This document shows, piece by piece, positions 8,145 through 15,915 of a DNA stretch of 64,000 bases. Source of the stretch: Alphaproteobacteria bacterium GWF2_58_20 (GTDB taxonomy: Bacteria > Pseudomonadota > Alphaproteobacteria > UBA1247). The notes beneath the pieces were generated by a model that saw only the letters and a program-made list of their open reading frames with translations, did not search any database and was not told where the DNA came from. How positions within the stretch are numbered: the first letter of the stretch is position 1; each line of letters opens with the position of its first letter. Location of the stretch: positions 144,205-208,204 of the forward strand of contig MEMB01000006.1 in the NCBI GenBank assembly GCA_001768735.1. The letters are read 5' to 3'. The translations under genes were made by a program, and so were the position numbers.

Positions 8145-10448
8145 ATGTCACAAATCATGCTTATCGATGCCACCCAGTCGGAAGAGACACGGGTTGCAAT
8201 AGTTGACGCCCAGCGGCTGGAGGAGTTCGATTTTGAAACCGCCGCCAAGAAACAGATCAAGGGCAATATTTACCTTGCTCGTGTAACGCGGGTGGAGCCT
8301 TCGCTTCAGGCCGCTTTTGTGGAATATGGCGGCAATCGCCATGCTTTCCTTCCTCTTGCGGAAATCCATCCGGATTATTACCAGATCCCGGCCAGTGATC
8401 GGGAAAAGGTGCCTTCCACGCGTGAGAAGGCGGCTGTTCAGGAAATGCCGGAGGTGACGGCACCGTTGCCCTCCACGGAAGATGTTCCGGAAGGAAAAGG
8501 GGTTGAAACCTCCAAATCTGAACAGGAGCAGCCAGAGGCTGTCCCTGCTGCGGAAGCGGATGTCGAAACATCGGAAGACGTGGAAAACAGGGGCGATGAG
8601 ACGCCTGCCGCGCCTTTGGCTGAAGGTGAAGCGCCCCAGCAGGTGGATGTCGTCGGGGGGGACCTGTCCGATGACATGCGTCGCGCCCGTCGCAGCCAGC
8701 GCCGCAACTACCAGATCCAGGAAGTCATCAAGCGCCGCCAGATCATGCTGATCCAGGTGACCAAGGAAGAGCGTGGCAGCAAGGGCGCTGCCATTACCAC
8801 CTACCTGTCTCTGGCCGGACGTTACTGTGTCCTCATGCCGAACACGGCAGACGGGGGCGGGGTGAGTCGCAAGATCAGCAATCCGACGGACCGCCGCCGG
8901 ATGAAAGACCTCATTGCCGACCTCAAGGTTCCCGATGGCATGTCCGTCATCCTTCGGACCGCAGGGATTGAACGCAACAAGACGGAAATCCGCCGCGATC
9001 TTGATTATCTCCTGCGTCTGTGGGACAGCATTCGCGAGCTGACGTTTGAATCGATTGCGCCTGTCCTGGTCCATGAGGAAGGGAATATTGTCAAGCGGGC
9101 CATCCGTGACCTTTACCAGCGCGACATGGAAGCTGTTGAAGTGGCCGGTGAGGAAGCCTACAAGACGGCCAAGGACTTCATGAAGATGCTCATTCCCAGC
9201 CATGCCCGCAAGGTACGGCTCTACAAGGATGATGCCCAGCCCCTGTTTGCGCGCTACCGGGTCGAGGAGCAGATCGACGCCATCCACAATCCCATGGTGC
9301 ATCTGCCCTCCGGCGGTTCGATCGTCATCAATTCCACGGAAGCGCTGGTGGCCATCGACGTCAATTCCGGTCGTGCCACCCGGGAACGCCATATCGAGGA
9401 TACCGCCCTCAAGACCAATCTCGAGGCGGCGGATGAAATTTCCCGCCAGCTTCGCCTGCGTGATCTGGGGGGCCTTGTGGTCATCGATTTCATCGACATG
9501 GATGAAAGTCGTCACAATGCGGCGGTGGAACGACGCATGAAGGAGGTCATGAAGGGGGATCGCGCCCGCATCCAGATTGGCCGTATTTCGCCCTTTGGCC
9601 TGCTGGAAATGTCACGCCAGCGCCTGCGCCCCAGCCTGATTGAAACCCATTTTGAATGCTGCCCGATTTGCCGGGGTATTGGGGTTGTGCGTTCGATCGA
9701 GGCTTCGGCCCTGTCGGTATTGCGCGCCATTGAACAAGAGGGTGTGGAAGGGCGTTTTGGCGAGATCGTCATCAAGACGCCTTCCGAAGTCTGCCTTTAC
9801 CTGCTCAACCAGAAGCGTGCCATGTTGGCGGCCATTGAAACCCGCTACACCATGCTGGTGCGCCTGCTGCCTGAAGCCTCCCTGTTCCGGCCCGCGTTTG
9901 AAGTCGAGCGTTTGCAGCGTCGTGCCGTGGAAATGCGACCCCAGCCCGCTCTGCCTGTTCATCCTGTGGCCGATGAGCCGATTGTGGACGAAGAGGCGGA
10001 TGAGGTGGACGTTGTTGAAGCGGTTGACAACAAGCCTGTGGAACCCCGCAAGGACAATGCCCAAAAGCCTGCGGAAGACGGAGAACGCCGCCGCCGCCGT
10101 GGTCGTCGTGGTGGCCGTCGCCGGGGGCAGGGAACTCCGCGTGAAGAGTCCAGCCAGGGAAAAACCGTCATGCCGCTGGATGCGCCGCAGCCAGAGTTGA
10201 AAGACGTATCAAACCCTGCCGAAAAAAAGGCGGAAGGGCCCTCGGACAAGCGTCGAGGCCGCCGCAATTCAGGACGCAAACCTGAAAGCAGGCCCCAACA
10301 GGATGGTGCGCCAAAGGCAACGCCGGTTGTTCGGGATGCTGCGGAAAAACCTGCGGACCACTCCCATCGGGGACATGGGCATGTGGAAAAAGTCAATGAA
10401 ACCGATGGCCAGCCGAAGCAGGGTTGGTGGAAGAAATTGATGGGCTGA
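8145..10448 (+). CDS. rne: Ribonuclease E/G
   Basis: MSQIMLIDATQSEETRVAIVDAQRLEEFDFE...KGNIYLARVTRVEPSLQAAFVEYGGNRHAFLPL; catalytic region 'VAIDVNSGRATRERHIEDTALKTNLEAADEISRQLRLRDLGGLVVIDFIDM'; acidic insert in the S1 region and an Arg-rich C-terminus. Confidence 0.97.
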   Translation: MSQIMLIDATQSEETRVAIVDAQRLEEFDFETAAKKQIKGNIYLARVTRVEPSLQAAFVEYGGNRHAFLPLAEIHPDYYQIPASDREKVPSTREKAAVQEMPEVTAPLPSTEDVPEGKGVETSKSEQEQPEAVPAAEADVETSEDVENRGDETPAAPLAEGEAPQQVDVVGGDLSDDMRRARRSQRRNYQIQEVIKRRQIMLIQVTKEERGSKGAAITTYLSLAGRYCVLMPNTADGGGVSRKISNPTDRRRMKDLIADLKVPDGMSVILRTAGIERNKTEIRRDLDYLLRLWDSIRELTFESIAPVLVHEEGNIVKRAIRDLYQRDMEAVEVAGEEAYKTAKDFMKMLIPSHARKVRLYKDDAQPLFARYRVEEQIDAIHNPMVHLPSGGSIVINSTEALVAIDVNSGRATRERHIEDTALKTNLEAADEISRQLRLRDLGGLVVIDFIDMDESRHNAAVERRMKEVMKGDRARIQIGRISPFGLLEMSRQRLRPSLIETHFECCPICRGIGVVRSIEASALSVLRAIEQEGVEGRFGEIVIKTPSEVCLYLLNQKRAMLAAIETRYTMLVRLLPEASLFRPAFEVERLQRRAVEMRPQPALPVHPVADEPIVDEEADEVDVVEAVDNKPVEPRKDNAQKPAEDGERRRRRGRRGGRRRGQGTPREESSQGKTVMPLDAPQPELKDVSNPAEKKAEGPSDKRRGRRNSGRKPESRPQQDGAPKATPVVRDAAEKPADHSHRGHGHVEKVNETDGQPKQGWWKKLMG

Positions 10449-10468
10449 GGCCTGCCGGATTGGGTTTG

Positions 10469-11821
10469 ATGGGAATGAAAATCCGCCTGCCAGGCCTGCT
10501 GCGAAAGGTTTGCGCCATCCTCCTTCTGACAGGGGGGGCGCTCTGGCTGTCTGGATCTCCCGCCTTTGCGGGCACAGCCATCCTGCGGGATGCGGAAATC
10601 GAAGGTGTCCTGGCAGGGTTTGCCCGTCCCGTCATGCAGGCGGCCGGCATTCCTGAACGGGATGTCAGAATGCATATTGTCGATGATGTGGGCGTCAACG
10701 CCTTTGTTGCCGGTGGCATGAACATCTTCATCAATACCGGCCTGATTCTTGAAACCAGGGCTCCCCTGGAAATGATGGGCGTGATTGCGCATGAGACGGG
10801 GCATATTGCGGGCGCTCACCTGATTGGCCAGCGCGAGGCCATATCCAATGCGTCCGCGCAGGCCCTGCTGGCCATGGTGCTGGGCACCACGGCCGCTGTG
10901 GTTTCTGGCAATTCAGATGCCGGTGGGGCCATCATCCTCGGCGGGCAGGAGATGGCCCGCCGCGGTTTCCTCAGTTTTTCGCGCAGCCAGGAATCCTCGG
11001 CTGACCAGGCCGCCATTGCCTATCTGCATCGGGCGGGTTTCAGCGTATCCGGCCTTGAAACCTTTCTGGCCCGCCTGCTTCACAACGAAGGCGGCCTGGC
11101 CGGTGTGGAACAGGATTACCTCAGCACCCATCCCCTGACCGATGACCGCCTGTCCGCCGTGACCTCCGCCGTAAAGTCGGAGGAAGGGTTACAGGCGTTG
11201 CCGGATGTTTATGGCGACATGTTTGACCGCATGAAGGCCAAGACCATGGCCTATGTCTATCCGGAGTCGGCCCTGCGCCTTTATGAAGGAAAAGACAGCG
11301 TTTCGGCGCTTTATGGTCGGGCGGTGGCCCTCTGGCGCCGGAAGAAGATTCCTGATGCCCTGGCGATATGTGATTCCCTCATGGCCCGGGAAGCATGGAA
11401 TCCGTTTTTTGTGGAGCTCAAGGCCCAGATTCTCATGGAGGATGGCAAGGTGGCCAAGGCGATCCCGCTTTATCGTCAGGCATATGAGAAAGCTGGCGGT
11501 ATTCCCCTCATTGGGGTTTCCCTGGCCCACGCCCTGATTGAAAGTGGACAGCCGGACGTTCTGGACGAAGCGATCGTCCTGCTGGAACGGGCCTCTTCCC
11601 GGGAAGGTCGCATGCCCGAGCTGCATCGCCTGCTGGCGGTGGCTTATGGGCAAAAGGGCGAGGAAGGGCTGGCCGTCCTGCATGCGGCAGGGGGCGCTGC
11701 CCTTTCAGGGGATATGGCGCTGGCGATTTCACAGGCGCAGAGGGCTTCCGACCTGTTGCCCACGGGATCTCCCGGCTGGCTTAGGGCCCAGGATCTTCTG
11801 CTTTCACTGAAAAAACAATAG
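10469..11821 (+). CDS. M48 family metalloprotease with TPR-like C-terminus (BepA-like)
   Basis: Zn motif 'VIAHETGHIAGAH', 'ESSADQAAIAYLHRAGF', TPR-like C-terminal repeats. Confidence 0.9.
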   Translation: MGMKIRLPGLLRKVCAILLLTGGALWLSGSPAFAGTAILRDAEIEGVLAGFARPVMQAAGIPERDVRMHIVDDVGVNAFVAGGMNIFINTGLILETRAPLEMMGVIAHETGHIAGAHLIGQREAISNASAQALLAMVLGTTAAVVSGNSDAGGAIILGGQEMARRGFLSFSRSQESSADQAAIAYLHRAGFSVSGLETFLARLLHNEGGLAGVEQDYLSTHPLTDDRLSAVTSAVKSEEGLQALPDVYGDMFDRMKAKTMAYVYPESALRLYEGKDSVSALYGRAVALWRRKKIPDALAICDSLMAREAWNPFFVELKAQILMEDGKVAKAIPLYRQAYEKAGGIPLIGVSLAHALIESGQPDVLDEAIVLLERASSREGRMPELHRLLAVAYGQKGEEGLAVLHAAGGAALSGDMALAISQAQRASDLLPTGSPGWLRAQDLLLSLKKQ

Positions 11822-11920
11822 TGTAGAAGAAGGAGTCTTGGAAGGGGTTGCTCTTTTTCAGGATTTGGGCCATACCATTCACGTTTCCTTTTTCGGTTTT
11901 CTGTTTTTGGGAGAAAGATC

Positions 11921-12688
11921 ATGCGTTTTCGTTTTGCCATTCTTGCCGTTTTGTTTGTTGTGGCCGGGTTGGTTGCCCGCCCGCTCTCGTCCAATGCCGC
12001 TGAGGGAAAAGGGGACTTTTCCGGCAGCCAGAAGACGGCCATTGAAACCATTGTCCGTGACTACCTTCTTGCCAATCCCGAGATCTTGAAGGAAATGTCG
12101 CAGATGCTGCAGGCGCAGGAGATGAAGGCCATGCTGGACAAGGCAACCCAAGGGATTGTTGCCAACCGCAAGGATCTGGAAGACAAGAGCCTGCCGTTTA
12201 TTGGTGCCAAGGATGGGGATGTCACAATCTACCAGTTCTTTGATTACCAGTGCCACTATTGCAAGGTGGCCCTGAAAACCGTGGAAGAACTTGTGAAGAC
12301 GGATGCGAAGGTCAAGGTCGTCCTGATCGATCTTCCGATTCTCTCCGAGGATTCCCGCGTGGCATCCATGGCCGCTGTTGCGGCTGCCCGCCAAGGAAAA
12401 TATGCTGCGTTTTATCCGGCCATGATGGGATATCAGGGACGCCTGGACCAGGCCACGATTGAAAAACTGGCTGCTTCGGTTGGGCTTGATGTTGAGCAGA
12501 TGAAAAAAGACATGAAGCTGGATGAGGTCAAGGACCGTCTGGCCAAGAATGCTGACCTTGCGGAAAAGATCGGTGTCCGTGGAACACCGGGCTTTGTTGT
12601 TGGAGACCAGCTGGTGCCGGGCGTTATGCCGCCGGAGCAGTTCCGCCGCATGATTTCCGACATTCGTGCCGGCAAGGCCAGGAAGTAA
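11921..12688 (+). CDS. DsbA-family thiol:disulfide oxidoreductase
   Basis: Signal peptide; 'VTIYQFFDYQCHYCKVALKTVEEL', cis-Pro loop 'VRGTPGFVVGDQLVPG'. Confidence 0.9.
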   Translation: MRFRFAILAVLFVVAGLVARPLSSNAAEGKGDFSGSQKTAIETIVRDYLLANPEILKEMSQMLQAQEMKAMLDKATQGIVANRKDLEDKSLPFIGAKDGDVTIYQFFDYQCHYCKVALKTVEELVKTDAKVKVVLIDLPILSEDSRVASMAAVAAARQGKYAAFYPAMMGYQGRLDQATIEKLAASVGLDVEQMKKDMKLDEVKDRLAKNADLAEKIGVRGTPGFVVGDQLVPGVMPPEQFRRMISDIRAGKARK

Positions 12689-12771
12689 GCTCCCGGGACG
12701 TTTTTCAAAACACGCGCCGCCACATCGGGAATCCGGTGCTGGCGGCGTCCTTGATGATGGAGTGCAGGACC

Positions 12772-13212
12772 ATGAAGTCTTCAGATGTGAATGCGGCGTT
12801 GATTCGCAAGCTTGCTGCGGTCATGGCCGAAACCGGCCTGACGGAAATTGAGATCACCGAAGGGGAAAAAGGCATTCGGGTTGCGCGCCATGCACATGCG
12901 GCGCCAGCCCCGGCAGCTCCTGCCCCCGCGATGGCATCGCCTGCTGTTGAGGTTTCAGCAAAGCCGGCCGCCGATCATCCGGGAACGGTCAAGTCTCCCA
13001 TGGTTGGGACCGTGTACCTCAAGCCGTCGCCGGATGCGTCTCCCTTTGTCAAGGTAGGGGATACCGTATCCGAAGGGCAGACCCTCCTGATTATCGAGGC
13101 CATGAAGGTGATGAATCCGATCAAGGCCCAGAAGGGTGGCAAAGTCATGGAAGTTCTGGTCAGCGACGCCCAGCCGATTGAGTTCGGCGAGCCTCTGCTG
13201 GTCATTGCCTAA
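12772..13212 (+). CDS. accB: Biotin carboxyl carrier protein of acetyl-CoA carboxylase
   Basis: 'VKSPMVGTVYLKPSPDASPFVKVGDTVSEGQTLLIIEAMKVMNPIKA' biotinylation motif EAMKVMN; adjacent to accC. Confidence 0.96.
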   Translation: MKSSDVNAALIRKLAAVMAETGLTEIEITEGEKGIRVARHAHAAPAPAAPAPAMASPAVEVSAKPAADHPGTVKSPMVGTVYLKPSPDASPFVKVGDTVSEGQTLLIIEAMKVMNPIKAQKGGKVMEVLVSDAQPIEFGEPLLVIA

Positions 13213-13222
13213 GGTCCGCGCG

Positions 13223-14596
13223 ATGTTTGAAAAGGTTCTCATTGCCAATCGTGGAGAAGTGGCCCTGCGCATTCACCGGGCCTGCCGCGAGATGGGCATT
13301 GCCACGGTTGCGGTGCACTCAACGGCGGATTCGGATGCCATGCATGTCCGCTTGGCGGATGAGAGCGTGTGCATTGGTCCGCCGCGTTCGCGCGACAGTT
13401 ATCTCAATATTCCGGCCATTCTTTCAGCCGCCACCATTACCGGGGCGGACGCCATTCATCCCGGCATCGGCTTCCTGTCTGAAAACGCACGTTTTGCGGA
13501 GATGGTGGTTGAGCATGGCTTTACCTTCATCGGCCCCACCGCGCACCATATCCGCCTGATGGGTGACAAGGCCATGGCCAAGGAAACCGTGGCCCGGCAA
13601 GGGATCCCCGTAACTCCTGGCTCTGATGGTGTTGTGGAAACCCTTGATGAAGCGCGGCAGGTTGCGAAGATGACCGGGTATCCGGTTCTCATCAAGGCGG
13701 TTGCGGGTGGCGGTGGCAAGGGCATGAAGGTGGCTTTTGATGAAGCCGGCCTTGAGGAAGCCTACACACTGGCGCGAGGCGAATCGGCGGCAGCTTTCGG
13801 AAATGATGCCGTTTATATGGAAAAATACCTGCTGCGTCCCCGCCACATCGAGGTGCAGCTCATCAGTGACATGCATGGCAATTCCGTGCATCTTGGGGAA
13901 CGTGACTGTTCCATCCAGCGCAACCACCAGAAGGTGATTGAGGAAAGTCCGTCGCCAGGCCTGAACGCCAAGGAGCGGGATTTTATCGGCCGCCTGGCCG
14001 CGCAGGTGGTGTCCAAGATTGGCTATCATGGCGTTGGAACCATGGAATTCCTTTATGAGGACGGGCAGTTCTATTTCATGGAAATGAACACCCGTTTGCA
14101 GGTTGAGCATCCGGTCAGCGAAATGATTACCGGCATTGATCTTGTGCGTGAGCAGATCAGGGTCGCTTCGGGGGCACCGCTCAGCTTTACGCAGGAAGAT
14201 GTCGTGTTTTCCGGCCATGCGATTGAATGCCGCATCAATGCAGAAAACCCGGATGATTTCCGGCCCTGTCCAGGAAGGATTTCCGGATTTCATCAGCCGG
14301 GCGGGCTGGGCGTGCGGGTGGATAGCGCCATTTATGATGGATATGCCATTCCGCCCTATTATGACAGCCTGATTGCCAAATTGATTGTGTTCGGCATTAC
14401 CCGCAACGAATGCATGATGCGTTTGCGGCGTTGCCTTGATGAATTTGTGGTGGGCGGTGTTGAAACCACCCTGCCGTTGCAGAAGAAACTGGTACGCGAG
14501 TCAGATTTCATCAATGGCGATTATGATGTCCATTGGCTGGAAAAGACCCTGGCCCGTGCCGCCCTGCACAAGAAGGCTGACAAGAAAGAAGAGTGA
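13223..14596 (+). CDS. accC: Acetyl-CoA carboxylase biotin carboxylase subunit
   Basis: MFEKVLIANRGEVALRIHRACREMGI...KAVAGGGGKGMKVAFDEAGLEEAY...; ATG at 13223 shortly after the accB stop. Confidence 0.97.
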   Translation: MFEKVLIANRGEVALRIHRACREMGIATVAVHSTADSDAMHVRLADESVCIGPPRSRDSYLNIPAILSAATITGADAIHPGIGFLSENARFAEMVVEHGFTFIGPTAHHIRLMGDKAMAKETVARQGIPVTPGSDGVVETLDEARQVAKMTGYPVLIKAVAGGGGKGMKVAFDEAGLEEAYTLARGESAAAFGNDAVYMEKYLLRPRHIEVQLISDMHGNSVHLGERDCSIQRNHQKVIEESPSPGLNAKERDFIGRLAAQVVSKIGYHGVGTMEFLYEDGQFYFMEMNTRLQVEHPVSEMITGIDLVREQIRVASGAPLSFTQEDVVFSGHAIECRINAENPDDFRPCPGRISGFHQPGGLGVRVDSAIYDGYAIPPYYDSLIAKLIVFGITRNECMMRLRRCLDEFVVGGVETTLPLQKKLVRESDFINGDYDVHWLEKTLARAALHKKADKKEE

Positions 14597-14605
14597 TCCC
14601 GGTTT

Positions 14606-14770
14606 TAGAGCCTTGAGCGTTCATCTTGAATACCCCTGTTGCCTTTTGATGGCCATCCGCCGTGTTTGCAAACCTTGGACGATGCCCGCATCGCCCCGCG
14701 GTTTGCGCCTTGCGGTCTGGCGCATCTCAAGATCAACAGGAATTGTTCAATCTAAACGATCAAGGCTCTA
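14606..14770. repeat. Intergenic element with imperfect terminal inverted repeats, copy 1
   Basis: Left end TAGAGCCTTGAGCGTTCATCTTGAAT...; right end (reverse complement) TAGAGCCTTGATCGTTTAGATTGAAC.... The left ~58 nt recurs in reverse complement at 33453-33510. Confidence 0.8.
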
Positions 14771-14793
14771 GGTGATGGTTCTTGTGGAAGATG

Positions 14794-14820
14794 AAAAATC
14801 CCCCGAAACGGGGGATTTTT
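14794..14820. terminator. Bidirectional Rho-independent terminator
   Basis: AAAAATCCCCCGAAACGGGGGATTTTT hairpin between convergent accC and the DUF2155 gene. Confidence 0.8.
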
Positions 14821-14865
14821 TATGGATATGCCGGTCTGTGGCCCTTCGGCCACAAGGTTGTGCGG

Positions 14866-15279
14866 TCAGGGAAGATTGATGGGGAGGTCTGCCGGCAAGG
14901 TTTTTCCGGTGCAGTCCAGCACCCAGATGTCATACACCGGATGGTCCATGGCAGACAGGGCAGGGCTGGAGGCAAACATCCATCCGGAAAACAGGGTGGA
15001 AGCCTGATCAAGGTCGTGCAGTTCCGCAATTTCGACAAAGGCGGCGGATTCCGGCGCTTCGAGAGGTGTCGATTTCTGGCAGGCCCGAACCGTGATCCTG
15101 AGGGTTTTGTAACCCGTCTGCGTGCCCACCGGAATGGCCAGACGGGTGCTGCGGGCCGTGACCTTGTCCAGCGCCATGAGAATGGCGGTGTCCTTGTTGT
15201 CCATGCTGGCAGCATGGGTCGCTGTGGCGATGGCCATGCAAAAGGTCATGGCCAGGATGAAGGGAGAAAACCGGGACAT
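14866..15279 (-). CDS. DUF2155 domain-containing secreted protein
   Basis: 'DNKDTAILMALDKVTARSTRLAIPVGTQTGYKTLRITVRACQKSTPLEAPESAAFVEIAEL...LFSGWMFASSPALSAMDHPVYDIWVLDC' matches the DUF2155 pattern. Confidence 0.85.
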   Translation of the reverse strand: MSRFSPFILAMTFCMAIATATHAASMDNKDTAILMALDKVTARSTRLAIPVGTQTGYKTLRITVRACQKSTPLEAPESAAFVEIAELHDLDQASTLFSGWMFASSPALSAMDHPVYDIWVLDCTGKTLPADLPINLP

Positions 15280-15290
15280 GGATTGCGGCC

Positions 15291-15752
15291 TTACTTCCCT
15301 GTGCCTGAGGTGCTTTTGTAGATGAAATGTCCGATGAGCTGCTCAAGGCCGGGGGCTGACTGGGTGTTGTCGATCCGTCCTCTGGGCGGGATTTCATCTT
15401 CTTCGACACCAGGTTCCAGCGACAGGAATTTTTCGCCAAGCAGACCATCGCTGGTGACGGTTGCCATGGTATCGATGGGCAGGCGGATGCTCGAATCAAT
15501 GCTGAGGTCAACATTGGCCTGATAGGTGTCATGGTCCAGCGTCATGGTCATGACGCTGCCGACCTTGACGCCGCTGATTCGGACGTCGCTCCCGACTTTC
15601 AGCCCATCCAGCTTGGAAAAGCGGGCGGTGACCTCATAACCCTTGACCGGACGCAGATCGGCGGTCTTGTAAGCAAAAACCAGAAAGACGCTCGCGACGA
15701 CAAGCACCACGGCTCCCAGAACTGTTTCCATTGCATTGCGATGTGTGGTCAT
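15291..15752 (-). CDS. mlaD: MlaD family phospholipid-trafficking substrate-binding protein
   Basis: 'LGAVVLVVASVFLVFAYKTADLRPVKGYEVTARFSKLDGLKVGSDVRISGVKVGSV' MCE domain. Confidence 0.9.
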   Translation of the reverse strand: MTTHRNAMETVLGAVVLVVASVFLVFAYKTADLRPVKGYEVTARFSKLDGLKVGSDVRISGVKVGSVMTMTLDHDTYQANVDLSIDSSIRLPIDTMATVTSDGLLGEKFLSLEPGVEEDEIPPRGRIDNTQSAPGLEQLIGHFIYKSTSGTGK

Positions 15753-15915
15753 GCGTTACCCCTTCAAAGACATGCTGCAATCTATGCGTTGTGGAAACGC
15801 TTTTCAAGCACGGGTTTTTGGTTTAGGGTTTTTGTCATCTGTCCATACGGAAGGATGATCCTCGGGGCTACCAAGCCTGTTGGGGGATTCCTTGTCTGAA
15901 AACGAGGCGCTTTTG

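Noticed and set aside
8148-9515. 455-aa minus-strand ORF antisense to rne
   Set aside because: Antisense shadow ORF; composition typical of reversed coding sequence and no motif recognised.
15291-15752. Complete Mla phospholipid transport operon
   Set aside because: Only mlaD is present; no mlaE/mlaF/mlaC neighbours in the window.
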